A DNA stretch of 64,000 nt from Actimicrobium sp047621665 (lineage in GTDB: Bacteria > Pseudomonadota > Gammaproteobacteria > Burkholderiales > Burkholderiaceae_D), in assembly GCA_047621665.1 (NCBI GenBank), contig JBLHMB010000001.1:124001-188000 (forward strand). The letters are read 5' to 3'. The position numbers and the translations under genes are program-made. Below the pieces are notes generated by a model. That model was given only the letters and a program-made list of their open reading frames with translations. It ran no database searches and had not been told where the DNA came from. Of the stretch, positions 39,008 through 47,058 are shown one piece after another (within the stretch, counting starts at the first letter, position 1; each line of letters opens with the position of its first letter).

Positions 39008-39841
39008 ATGATTGATCAGCCGATGAAGACCGCACCGAACAAGGCCTTTGCGGTGGCCGCCATCCAGATGGTGTCGACACCGTCTGTTGCTCGTAATCTT
39101 GAGGTGGCTGCCCGACTCGTGGCCGACGCGGCAGCACGCGGCGCGCAACTGGTACTGTTGCCGGAGTACTGGCCGGTCATGGGCATGCACGAGTCCGATA
39201 AAATCGCGCTGGCCGAAGCAGCCGAAGGCGGGCCGATCCAGCAAGCGATGGCCGGCATGGCACGCCGGCATGGCATCTGGCTGATCGGCGGAACGCTACC
39301 GATGGTGGCGACCGAAGCCGGCAAAATCCGCAACACCACGCTGGTCTACAGCCCGGCTGGCGAACTGGTGGTGCGTTACGACAAGATCCACCTGTTCAGT
39401 TTTTCCAGCGGTACCGAAGCCTACGACGAAGCGCGCACAATTGCGCGCGGCGCCGATGTAATGACGTTCGACGCGCCCTGCGGCCGGGTTGGCCTGTCAG
39501 TCTGCTACGACCTGCGCTTCCCCGAAATGTACCGGGCAATGGGCAGTTGCGCACTGATCGTCGTGCCGGCGGCCTTCACCTACACTACCGGTCAGGCCCA
39601 TTGGGAAATCCTGCTGCGCGCCCGCGCGATCGAAAACCAGTGTTACGTGCTGGCTTCCGGGCAGGGCGGACGCCATGAAAACGGCCGTCGCACCTGGGGC
39701 CACAGCATGCTGATCGATCCGTGGGGCAAGGTTTGCGACGTCTTGCCGGAAGGTGAGGGACTTGTATTCGGCCAGGTCGAGCCCAGTTACCTCGAAGAGG
39801 TGCGGGCCAGTTTGCCCGCCTTGCAGCATCGTCGCCTCTGA
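39008..39841 (+). CDS. Carbon-nitrogen hydrolase (Nit1/deaminated glutathione amidase-like)
   Basis: A 277-residue nitrilase-superfamily amidase with the full Glu-Lys-Cys triad: LLPEYW, YDKIHLF and SVCYDLRFPE. HLFSFSSGTEAYDEA and LLRARAIENQCYVLASGQGG match the Nit1 group, whose members repair deaminated glutathione. The substrate is inferred from family only. It lies between yhdP and tldD, a conserved betaproteobacterial trio. Confidence 0.9.
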   Translation: MIDQPMKTAPNKAFAVAAIQMVSTPSVARNLEVAARLVADAAARGAQLVLLPEYWPVMGMHESDKIALAEAAEGGPIQQAMAGMARRHGIWLIGGTLPMVATEAGKIRNTTLVYSPAGELVVRYDKIHLFSFSSGTEAYDEARTIARGADVMTFDAPCGRVGLSVCYDLRFPEMYRAMGSCALIVVPAAFTYTTGQAHWEILLRARAIENQCYVLASGQGGRHENGRRTWGHSMLIDPWGKVCDVLPEGEGLVFGQVEPSYLEEVRASLPALQHRRL

Positions 39842-39878
39842 ATCCATTTCCACTCGCCTCTTGCAAAGCCCTCCTGCC

Positions 39879-41339
39879 ATGAACCTGTTCGTACCGAGTT
39901 TTTCCAATCTGACGGTGGCGCGTGACGTGCTGCTGACGCCGTTCGGTCTCGACGAAGGCAAGCTGCTCAAGGCGATCGGCACCATGTTTACCCACAAGGT
40001 CGATTACGCCGACCTGTATTTTCAGTCGACCAAAAGCGAAAGCTGGAGTCTGGAAGAGGGCATCGTCAAGAGCGGCAGTTTTTCGATCGATCAGGGCGTT
40101 GGCGTGCGTGCAGTTTCGGGTGACAAGACTGCCTTTGCGTACTCTGACGAACTGTCCGAAGCAGCTTTGCTGGAAGCGGCCGCGGCCACCCGCACGATTG
40201 CCCGTCAAGGGGCCGGCAAGGTCAAGGTCGCCGGATCCCATCGGCCATCCGGTGGCCGCGCACTGTATTTGCCGCATGATCCGCTGGTGTCCCTGGAGGC
40301 TGCGGACAAGGTAAGCCTGCTCGAACGGATCGAACGGATGGCGCGCGCGCGTGACCCGCGCATCGTGCAGGTGATGGCAGGTCTGGCTGCCGAATACGAC
40401 GTCGTACTGGTATTACGCAGCGATGGCGTGCTGGCCGCCGACATCCGGCCGCTGGTGCGGCTGTCGGTCACCGTGATCGCCGAACAGAATGGCCGGCGCG
40501 AAACCGGTTCGGCCGGCGGTGGCGGACGTTTCGGCTATGGCTATTTTACCGATGCGCTGCTGGAACAGTACGCCACCGAAGCGGTCGATGCCGCACTGGT
40601 TAATCTCGATGCACGGCCGGCACCGGCCGGTTCGATGACGGTCGTGCTTGGCGCCGGCTGGCCCGGCATTTTGCTGCATGAAGCGATCGGTCATGGTCTG
40701 GAAGGCGACTTCAATCGCAAGGGCTCCAGCACGTTCGCCGGCCGGATCGGCGAGCGGGTCGCTGCCAAAGGCGTCACCGTGGTCGACGACGGCACCATTG
40801 CGGACCGTCGTGGCTCGCTCAACATCGACGATGAGGGCAATCCGACCCAGTGCACCACGCTGATCGAAGACGGCATCCTGAAAGGCTATATTCAGGACAC
40901 GATGAATGCGCGCCTGATGAAGATGCCGGTCACCGGCAACGCCCGGCGCGAATCATTTGCCCACCTGCCGATGCCGCGCATGACCAACACCTACATGCAC
41001 GGTGGCGACAAGGACCCGGCAGAAATTCTGGCCTCGGTCAAACACGGTTTGTATGCGGTCAATTTCGGGGGCGGGCAGGTCGACATCACCAACGGCAAAT
41101 TTGTCTTCTCGGCCAGTGAGGCTTACCTGATCGAAAACGGCAAGCTCACTTATCCGGTCAAAGGCGCCACACTGATCGGTAACGGACCGGATGTACTGAA
41201 CCGCGTATCGATGGTCGGTAACGACATGCGGCTCGACAGCGGCGTCGGCGTTTGTGGCAAGGACGGGCAGAGCTTGCCGGTGGGCGTCGGGCAACCGACC
41301 TTGCGTATTGATGGGGTGACGGTGGGTGGGACGGCGTAG
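39879..41339 (+). CDS. tldD: Metalloprotease TldD
   Basis: A partner of TldE/PmbA in a heterodimeric metalloprotease that processes peptides and microcin precursors. In the 486-residue protein the zinc motif HExxxH is present in LLHEAIGHGLEGDFNRKG, along with GVRAVSGDKTAFAYSDEL and the C-terminal VSMVGNDMRLDSGVGVCGKDGQ. The start MNLFVPSFSNLTVARD was chosen over upstream codons that lie inside the nitrilase gene. The tldE partner is not in the window. Confidence 0.96.
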   Translation: MNLFVPSFSNLTVARDVLLTPFGLDEGKLLKAIGTMFTHKVDYADLYFQSTKSESWSLEEGIVKSGSFSIDQGVGVRAVSGDKTAFAYSDELSEAALLEAAAATRTIARQGAGKVKVAGSHRPSGGRALYLPHDPLVSLEAADKVSLLERIERMARARDPRIVQVMAGLAAEYDVVLVLRSDGVLAADIRPLVRLSVTVIAEQNGRRETGSAGGGGRFGYGYFTDALLEQYATEAVDAALVNLDARPAPAGSMTVVLGAGWPGILLHEAIGHGLEGDFNRKGSSTFAGRIGERVAAKGVTVVDDGTIADRRGSLNIDDEGNPTQCTTLIEDGILKGYIQDTMNARLMKMPVTGNARRESFAHLPMPRMTNTYMHGGDKDPAEILASVKHGLYAVNFGGGQVDITNGKFVFSASEAYLIENGKLTYPVKGATLIGNGPDVLNRVSMVGNDMRLDSGVGVCGKDGQSLPVGVGQPTLRIDGVTVGGTA

Positions 41340-41369
41340 TGCAGGCGGTAGTCGTTAAATTAATTTGCC

Positions 41370-41381
41370 GGCAAGCTTGCC
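41370..41381. promoter_or_regulatory. 12-bp perfect palindrome upstream of the aroG leader
   Basis: GGCAAGCTTGCC is a perfect palindrome 78 bases before the leader peptide start. It overlaps a -35-like TTGCCA (41377-41382), so it could be a repressor site on the aroG promoter. It could equally be chance or a remnant of the tldD 3' end. Confidence 0.3.
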
Positions 41382-41458
41382 AAGCACGATGTTTTACTGC
41401 ACTATCGTCGAACCAAAAATAACATCACTCGAGAATCAATAACCAAATACACAAGTCC

Positions 41459-41557
41459 ATGCCATCACGTTACTTCTTCTTTTATTTTTACTTTAGCGGT
41501 TCCAGCCCAAAGGCGGTGGAAAAGCGGACGGTACACGTAAAAGCAAACTTAGCGTAA
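41459..41557 (+). CDS. Leader peptide of aroG with a Tyr/Phe codon run
   Basis: A 32-codon reading frame whose residues 5-12 are Y-F-F-F-Y-F-Y-F, i.e. three Tyr and five Phe codons in succession. It ends 15 bases before a strong intrinsic terminator that precedes aroG, and aroG encodes the Phe/Tyr-regulated entry enzyme of aromatic synthesis. This is the classical architecture of a ribosome-mediated attenuator, in which stalling at these codons when charged tRNA is scarce allows read-through. The ribosome-binding site is not obvious. The role is inferred from arrangement, not tested. Confidence 0.8.
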   Translation: MPSRYFFFYFYFSGSSPKAVEKRTVHVKANLA

Positions 41558-41582
41558 CCAACCAGATTCCTTAAAAACCGCC
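41496..41582 (+). promoter_or_regulatory. Attenuator: protector and antiterminator segments ahead of aroG
   Basis: Just after the Tyr/Phe codons, TCCAGCC (41501-41507) can pair with a segment at 41512-41520 (GGC and TGGA arms), forming a protector hairpin. Within that segment GGCGGT (41512-41517) is complementary to ACCGCC (41577-41582), the left arm of the terminator, giving an antiterminator. GCGGTT (41496-41501) is also complementary to AACCGC (41576-41581). Pairings were read by eye and no energies were computed. Confidence 0.6.
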
Positions 41583-41600
41583 AGCGATGGCGGTTTTTTT
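41573..41600 (+). terminator. Attenuator terminator in the aroG leader
   Basis: A perfect 11-bp stem, AAAAACCGCCA (41573-41583) with TGGCGGTTTTT (41588-41598), has a GCGA (GNRA) tetraloop followed by T residues. It lies between the Tyr/Phe leader peptide and aroG, so unless it is bypassed aroG would not be transcribed from the upstream promoter. Confidence 0.88.
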
Positions 41601-41646
41601 ATTTCCGGATTTTCATTCGATTACCTTTTTCAGACTGGAGAACACC

Positions 41647-42714
41647 ATGCCCCGCACCGACGATTTGCGCATTCGAGAAATGAAAGAACTGACCCCGCCC
41701 TCGCATCTGATCCGCGAATTTGCCTGCTCCGAACATGCCGCGACGGTCGCCGCCGATTCACGCACCGCGTTGCATCGCATCCTGCACGGCCAGGACGACC
41801 GCCTGATGGTGGTCATCGGCCCGTGCTCTATCCATGATCCGAAAGCCGCCCTCGAATACGCCCGTCTGCTGGTCGAGGCGCGCAAGCAATTCGCCGGCGA
41901 TCTCGAAATCGTGATGCGGGTGTATTTCGAAAAACCGCGTACCACGGTCGGCTGGAAAGGTATGATCAACGACCCGTTCATGGACAACAGTTTCCGCATC
42001 AACGATGGTTTGCGCATGGCGCGCGAACTGCTGCTGGAAATCAATGAGCTGGGTCTGCCGGCCGGTACCGAATTCCTTGACGTGATCAGCCCGCAATACA
42101 TCGCCGATCTGGTCAGCTGGGGTGCCATCGGCGCCCGCACTACCGAATCGCAAATCCATCGCGAACTGGCGTCCGGTTTGTCCTGTCCGGTCGGTTTCAA
42201 GAACGGTACCGATGGCAACGTCAAGATCGCCATCGATGCGATCAAGGCAGCCTCGAATTCGCATCACTTCCTGTCGGTGACCAAGGGTGGTCATTCGGCC
42301 ATCGTCTCGACCAATGGCAATGAAGATTGCCATATCATCCTGCGTGGTGGAAAAAGCCCGAACTACGATGCGGCCAGCGTCGATCAGGCTTGCAAGGAAA
42401 TTGCTGCCAACGGTTTGGCGGCACGTCTGATGGTTGATGCCTCGCATGCCAACAGCAGCAAAAATCCGGCCAACCAGATTCCGGTGTGCGCCGACATCGC
42501 GGCACAGGTCGCCGCTGGAGACGAGCGTATCGTCGGCCTGATGATCGAATCGCATCTGGTGGCAGGTCGCCAGGACCTGATTGCCGGCAAGGAACTGGTG
42601 TACGGTCAATCGATCACCGACGGTTGCATCAGCTGGGACGACAGTGTCGGCGTGTTGCAGGGATTGGCAGATGCAGTACGTCAGCGTCGTTTGGGCAAGG
42701 CCCGCGAAGTCTGA
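41647..42714 (+). CDS. aroG: 3-deoxy-7-phosphoheptulonate (DAHP) synthase, class I
   Basis: The first enzyme of the shikimate pathway, condensing phosphoenolpyruvate with erythrose 4-phosphate. In the 355-residue protein VVIGPCSIHDPKAALEYARLL, RVYFEKPRTTVGWKG, and the metal-binding C in GPCSIHD are typical of the AroF/G/H family. Start MPRTDDLRIREM follows a GGAG ribosome-binding site. Transcription is probably controlled by the Tyr/Phe attenuator upstream. The stop codon directly abuts that of the converging retropepsin-like gene. Confidence 0.96.
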   Translation: MPRTDDLRIREMKELTPPSHLIREFACSEHAATVAADSRTALHRILHGQDDRLMVVIGPCSIHDPKAALEYARLLVEARKQFAGDLEIVMRVYFEKPRTTVGWKGMINDPFMDNSFRINDGLRMARELLLEINELGLPAGTEFLDVISPQYIADLVSWGAIGARTTESQIHRELASGLSCPVGFKNGTDGNVKIAIDAIKAASNSHHFLSVTKGGHSAIVSTNGNEDCHIILRGGKSPNYDAASVDQACKEIAANGLAARLMVDASHANSSKNPANQIPVCADIAAQVAAGDERIVGLMIESHLVAGRQDLIAGKELVYGQSITDGCISWDDSVGVLQGLADAVRQRRLGKAREV

Positions 42715-43320
42715 TCAGTAGCGTTTGGTCAGCACCATTTGCTGACCATCGCGCTGCATCAGCGTACGGTTCAGGAACGACATGCCGAGTAATGCAAATG
42801 GCAAACCCTGTTCCTGGATCAGCGCATCAACGCCGCTGAGCGTGATGTCGCCAATCCGGACGTTATCAAGGCGTACCAGAAAAACCGGAATGACGCCGTT
42901 GGCGGTATTCGAAAACGTCCGTTGTCCGGTCTTGTAATCAATCCCCAATCGACGCGCCTCTTGCGCCGACATCGACACCATGCTGGCTCCGGTATCGATC
43001 ATCACCGGTAATGCCAATCCATTGATCATGGCCTGCGCCATGAAGTGACCACGGCTATCGGCTTGTAGCGTGATGCTGGGCGCACCTTGCGATTGCGGGC
43101 GGCTGAAATGCGTACCAATCGCCAGTTCCTGGCGCTTGCCGTGTTCGTCCAGCACGGCACCCGTGGCGCTCACGCTGGTCAGTCGTACGCCGTCGGCGAC
43201 CACGGCGCCCACTGCGTAGGTGCGCGGTGGTGCGCCATCAATGACCAGCACGGCCTTGCCGGGAAACAGACCGACCAGACCGATCGAATCGGCGTGCGCA
43301 GCGCTACTGGCGACGCACAA
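42715..43320 (-). CDS. Retropepsin-like aspartic protease, start uncertain
   Basis: A single-domain clan AA aspartic protease. The active-site motif LPVMIDTGASMVSMS is followed by RRLGIDY, VDALIQEQGLPFALLGMSFL and the C-terminal MVLTKRY. The N-terminus looks like the second half of a signal peptide. Reading upstream in frame gives RIARWLLLLCVASSAAHA, but between the yajQ stop (43381) and TTG 43320 there is no ATG, GTG or TTG codon, so the true start is unusual or a base is missing. Sixty bases downstream of yajQ, same strand. Confidence 0.78.
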   Translation of the reverse strand: MCVASSAAHADSIGLVGLFPGKAVLVIDGAPPRTYAVGAVVADGVRLTSVSATGAVLDEHGKRQELAIGTHFSRPQSQGAPSITLQADSRGHFMAQAMINGLALPVMIDTGASMVSMSAQEARRLGIDYKTGQRTFSNTANGVIPVFLVRLDNVRIGDITLSGVDALIQEQGLPFALLGMSFLNRTLMQRDGQQMVLTKRY

Positions 43321-43380
43321 CAGCAGCAGCCATCGGGCGATGCGGTGTGCCCTGCCGGTTGCGTCAGCAGCGATGATGGA

Positions 43381-43866
43381 TCAGTCGCGGAAGTTGTTGA
43401 ATTCGAGCGGCAGTTCCGGCACATCCTTGCGCAGTGCAGCCATCGCAGCCTGCAGGTCATCGCGCTTGGCGCCGGTGATGCGAACCGCTTCGCCCTGAAT
43501 GCTGGCCTGGACTTTCATCTTGCTGTCCTTGATCAGACGGACGATTTTTTTGGCGGCTTCGGTCTCGATGCCGTTCTTGATCTTGATGACTTGCTTGACT
43601 TTGTCGCCACCGATTTTTTCAATCTTGCCGAGATCCAGAAAACGCAGGTCGACATTGCGTTTGGCCAGCTTGTTATTGAGCACATCGCGCACCTGGCTCA
43701 ACTGGAAGTCGGCATCGGCGTAAGCGGTGAGTTCAAATTCCTTTTGTTCGATACGGGCATCGCTACCCTTGAAATCGAAGCGGGTGGTGATTTCCTTGTT
43801 GGACTGGTCGATGGCGTTCTTGACTTCGACAATATTGGCTTCCGAGACAACGTCGAATGACGGCAT
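43381..43866 (-). CDS. yajQ: YajQ family nucleotide-binding protein
   Basis: A 161-residue UPF0234 protein with the canonical start MPSFDVVSEANIVEVKNAID and TTRFDFKGSDARIE. Relatives in Xanthomonas bind cyclic di-GMP and act with a transcription factor. An AAGGA ribosome-binding site precedes the ATG. A longer in-frame reading extends across murB on the opposite strand and is artefactual. It is divergent from murB. Confidence 0.95.
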   Translation of the reverse strand: MPSFDVVSEANIVEVKNAIDQSNKEITTRFDFKGSDARIEQKEFELTAYADADFQLSQVRDVLNNKLAKRNVDLRFLDLGKIEKIGGDKVKQVIKIKNGIETEAAKKIVRLIKDSKMKVQASIQGEAVRITGAKRDDLQAAMAALRKDVPELPLEFNNFRD

Positions 43867-44007
43867 GGTGTTTTCCTTGTTGGGTGCGGTGATGCAGTAG
43901 TGCAGATGAGTTGGCAGGGAAAGAGCGGTAGGCATTTCCCGGGCTGGTACCCATTTTAACGGACAAAAAAACAGGTGGCTATGCGCATGCATGGGTAAAC
44001 TGCAGGC

Positions 44008-45066
44008 ATGCCTTCTTTCACCACTCCGAACTCCACGCCGACGCCGATATTGCAGCCGGATTTTTCGTTGCGCCCCCTCAATACGTTTGGCATCGAGGCG
44101 ATGGCCGAGCTCTATCTGCCGGTGCGCGAGGTGGCTGATCTGCAGTGGCTGTACAGCGTGCTGCAGGCCGATCCGGCACTGGCGCGCCTGCCGCGCCTGA
44201 TCCTCGGTGGCGGCAGCAATCTGGTGCTGACCGGAGATTTCCATGGCCTGGTACTGCATAGTTGCAGCCGTGGTATCGCACTTGTCGGACAGGATGACGA
44301 GCGGTCGCTGGTGCGTGCGGCTGCCGGCATCGGCTGGAACGAACTGGTGAACTGGACGCTGGCGCGGCAACTGGGCGGGCTGGAAAACCTGTCGCTCATT
44401 CCCGGTACCGTGGGCGCGGCACCGATCCAGAACATCGGTGCCTACGGGGTCGAAATGGAGCGCTACTTTCATTCGCTGACTGCTTTCGATCTCCAGCGCG
44501 GCACGCTCTTCACACTGGATCGCGCCGGTTGCCGCTTCGGTTATCGCGACAGCATCTTCAAGCACGACTGGCGCGACCGCGCGGTGATTGTCGACGTCAC
44601 GTTCACGTTGCCGCGACACTGGACTCCCGACTTGCGTTATGCCGAACTGGCTGCTGCGCTGGCGACTATCGCCACGCCGACCATGCAGCAAGTCAGTGCT
44701 GCCGTCATCGCGATCCGCCAGCGCAAATTGCCTGACCCGGCCGTCATCGGCAATGCCGGCAGCTTCTTCAAAAATCCGCTGGTGTCGCGCGTGCAGCGTG
44801 ATGCGCTGCTGGCGCAGCATCCGGCGCTGGTCAGTCACGACCAGCCCGACGGTAGCACCAAGCTGGCGGCCGGCTGGCTCATTGACCAATGCGGCTGGAA
44901 GGGGCGTGCGCTCGGGGCCGTGGGTGTCTATCACAAGCAGGCGCTGGTACTGGTGAATCTGGGCGGGGCATGCGGCGCCGACGTGCTGCAACTGGCGCAC
45001 GCCATCCAGGCTGATGTGCTGCGACGTTTTGGGGTGCAACTGGAGCCGGAACCGATTTTTGTCTGA
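44008..45066 (+). CDS. murB: UDP-N-acetylenolpyruvoylglucosamine reductase
   Basis: The NADPH/FAD enzyme that makes UDP-N-acetylmuramate for peptidoglycan. In the 352-residue protein NTFGIEAMAELYLPV, LGGGSNLVLTGDF, SLIPGTVGAAPIQNIGAYG and the catalytic GNAGSFFKNP serine motif are all present. FGYRDSIFKH indicates the E. coli-type (type I) enzyme. The start MPSFTTPNS lacks a clear ribosome-binding site. Confidence 0.96.
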   Translation: MPSFTTPNSTPTPILQPDFSLRPLNTFGIEAMAELYLPVREVADLQWLYSVLQADPALARLPRLILGGGSNLVLTGDFHGLVLHSCSRGIALVGQDDERSLVRAAAGIGWNELVNWTLARQLGGLENLSLIPGTVGAAPIQNIGAYGVEMERYFHSLTAFDLQRGTLFTLDRAGCRFGYRDSIFKHDWRDRAVIVDVTFTLPRHWTPDLRYAELAAALATIATPTMQQVSAAVIAIRQRKLPDPAVIGNAGSFFKNPLVSRVQRDALLAQHPALVSHDQPDGSTKLAAGWLIDQCGWKGRALGAVGVYHKQALVLVNLGGACGADVLQLAHAIQADVLRRFGVQLEPEPIFV

Positions 45067-45168
45067 TACCACGATGGAATAACCGCAAGTAAGCACTTTT
45101 TGACCGAGATGGTGATACTTCCCAGTAGAAAAAAATGTTAAGTTGTAGGCTCACGGACTTGCCGGTTC

Positions 45169-46611
45169 ATGTCGAACCCCATTGCACTTGGAGACCCGTA
45201 CCTGATGCCAGCTTTTGCGCCGCGTGTTCCTGTTCCGTCGCTGGCTGCCACCGGAATCGTATCGACCTTGCTGGCATTGACGCTGACAACGATCATCTCG
45301 CTGTCGAGCATGAGCGAATTCAAGCAACGTGCAGCCATTGTTGTCCATACCAACGACGTGATCAGCCGCATCGACGACATCAGTGCGTTGATGACCGGCG
45401 CGCAGAGTGCGGTGCGCGGCTATGTCATCACCGGTAACGATTCCTTTCTGGTCCCGTATTACGAGGCATTACATGCGCTGCCACTGCGGCTGGCCGAACT
45501 CGATGAACTGCTGGCCAGCAAGCCGGCACGGTTGCTCGACATGGCAACGCTAGCGGCGCTGGCGAACGAGTCGCTGGTCATCGGCACGCAGGTGATGCAT
45601 ACCCGTCGCGTCAATGTGGATGCCGACGCCGGGATGGCGTTGGTCATCGGCGGGGCGGGCGATCAGATCCAGAACCAGATACGTGCCCAGTCACATCGCA
45701 TGATCGCTGCCGAGCAGACGCTGCTGGCCGAACGGGAAATCGAGGCGGCCGATAGTGCCCTGCGCGCCAGCCTCCTGATCGGACTGGGTGCTTTGATCGG
45801 TGCGCTCACCAGTGGCGGCGCCTTCCTGTTGCTGCGGATTGAAAACCGCAAACGTCGCCTCGTCGATCAGGCGCTGCTCGAAGCGAACAACACCTTGCTG
45901 CAACGCGCTGCCCAGCTTGAAGCCACCAACAAGGAACTCGAAAGTTTCAGCTATTCGGTCTCGCATGATTTGCGCATTCCGTTGCGGGCGGTGTCCGGCT
46001 ACGCGCGTATGTTCGAAGAAGATTACGGCGACCGGGTCGATAGCGAGGGCCTGCGTCTGCTGGCCGTGATTCGCGATAACAGCAAGCGCATGGGTGACCT
46101 GATCGACGACCTGCTGGCGTTTTCGCGCTTTGGCCGGCAAGCCATGCAGCAGGAACGCATTGACATGCGCGCGCTGGTCGACACGGCGGTCCGGCTGGTC
46201 CGCCGCGACGAGGATTATCCGCAGGCGCAGATCGAGATCGGCAACCTGCCACGCTGTGTCGGCGACCCGGCGTTGCTGCAGCAGGTCTGGATCAATTTGC
46301 TGTCCAATGCGCTCAAGTACAGCGCCACGCGAGCTCAGCCAGTCATTCGTATTACCGGCGTCGCCGGTGCAACCGAAACGGTGTACACCCTTGCCGATAA
46401 CGGTGTCGGTTTCGACATGCAGTATTACGGCAAGCTGTTTGGCGTATTTCAGCGCCTGCATTCTGCGGACGAGTTCCCCGGCACCGGGGTCGGTCTGGCG
46501 ATTGCCCAGCGTATTGTGACGCGGCATGGTGGTCGCATCTGGGCCGAGGCCGTTCCCGATCAAGGCGCAACATTTTATTTTGCTTTACCGAAGCAGGAGC
46601 ACGCAGTATGA
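45169..46611 (+). CDS. CHASE3-domain sensor histidine kinase
   Basis: A 480-residue membrane kinase. Transmembrane helix 1 (about 25-48) is followed by a CHASE3-type extracellular helical domain (VISRIDDISALMTGAQSAVRGYVITGN), helix 2 (about 202-222) and a coiled coil. A bacteriophytochrome-like HisKA follows (ESFSYSVSHDLRIPLRAVSGY, H266), then HATPase_c (NALKYS, DNGVGFD, GTGVGLAIAQRIV). It overlaps the next gene by four bases and is first in a three-gene signalling cassette. Confidence 0.92.
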   Translation: MSNPIALGDPYLMPAFAPRVPVPSLAATGIVSTLLALTLTTIISLSSMSEFKQRAAIVVHTNDVISRIDDISALMTGAQSAVRGYVITGNDSFLVPYYEALHALPLRLAELDELLASKPARLLDMATLAALANESLVIGTQVMHTRRVNVDADAGMALVIGGAGDQIQNQIRAQSHRMIAAEQTLLAEREIEAADSALRASLLIGLGALIGALTSGGAFLLLRIENRKRRLVDQALLEANNTLLQRAAQLEATNKELESFSYSVSHDLRIPLRAVSGYARMFEEDYGDRVDSEGLRLLAVIRDNSKRMGDLIDDLLAFSRFGRQAMQQERIDMRALVDTAVRLVRRDEDYPQAQIEIGNLPRCVGDPALLQQVWINLLSNALKYSATRAQPVIRITGVAGATETVYTLADNGVGFDMQYYGKLFGVFQRLHSADEFPGTGVGLAIAQRIVTRHGGRIWAEAVPDQGATFYFALPKQEHAV

Positions 46612-47048
46612 ATACATTCCAGCAAGTCGACATTTTGCTCGCCGAAGATACGGCGACCGATGCCGAAATGACGATGCGGGCCCTGCGCAAGCGTGGTCTG
46701 GCCAATAACCTGATCTGGGTCAAGGACGGCAGCGAAGCCATTGACTTTCTTTTTCACGAAGGGGTCTTCGCCGGCACCGCCAGCGGTAAGCCCAAGTTGG
46801 TTCTGCTTGACGTAAAAATGCCAAAAATCGATGGCATCGAAGTGCTGCGCCGCATTCGTGCCGATCCGAGCCTGCACGCCGTCCCGGTGGTCATGTTGAC
46901 GTCGTCGGCCGAAGAGCGCGACATGGTTGAAAGTTACCGTCTGGGTGCCAACAGCTATATCGTCAAGCCGGTCGATACCTTTGATTGCGACAAGGTCATC
47001 AGCGATACCGGGTTCTACTGGATGCTGGTCAACAAGGTACCGGTATGA
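46608..47048 (+). CDS. Single-domain response regulator, Rcp1-like
   Basis: A 146-residue receiver-only protein with D68 in LVLLDVKMPKIDG, an acidic site at ILLAEDTATDAE, and K at YIVKPVDT. It carries no output domain. This Rcp1-like form usually shuttles phosphate from phytochrome-like kinases. Its ATG overlaps the kinase stop, and the cyclic di-GMP gene starts 11 bases later, so a kinase / receiver / output phosphorelay is probable. Confidence 0.93.
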   Translation: MNTFQQVDILLAEDTATDAEMTMRALRKRGLANNLIWVKDGSEAIDFLFHEGVFAGTASGKPKLVLLDVKMPKIDGIEVLRRIRADPSLHAVPVVMLTSSAEERDMVESYRLGANSYIVKPVDTFDCDKVISDTGFYWMLVNKVPV

Positions 47049-47058
47049 GTGACTTGCG

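Noticed and set aside
43867..45096. Long N-terminal extension in frame with yajQ
   Set aside because: It runs antisense through all of murB; YajQ proteins start at the internal MPSFDVVSEA with a good ribosome-binding site.
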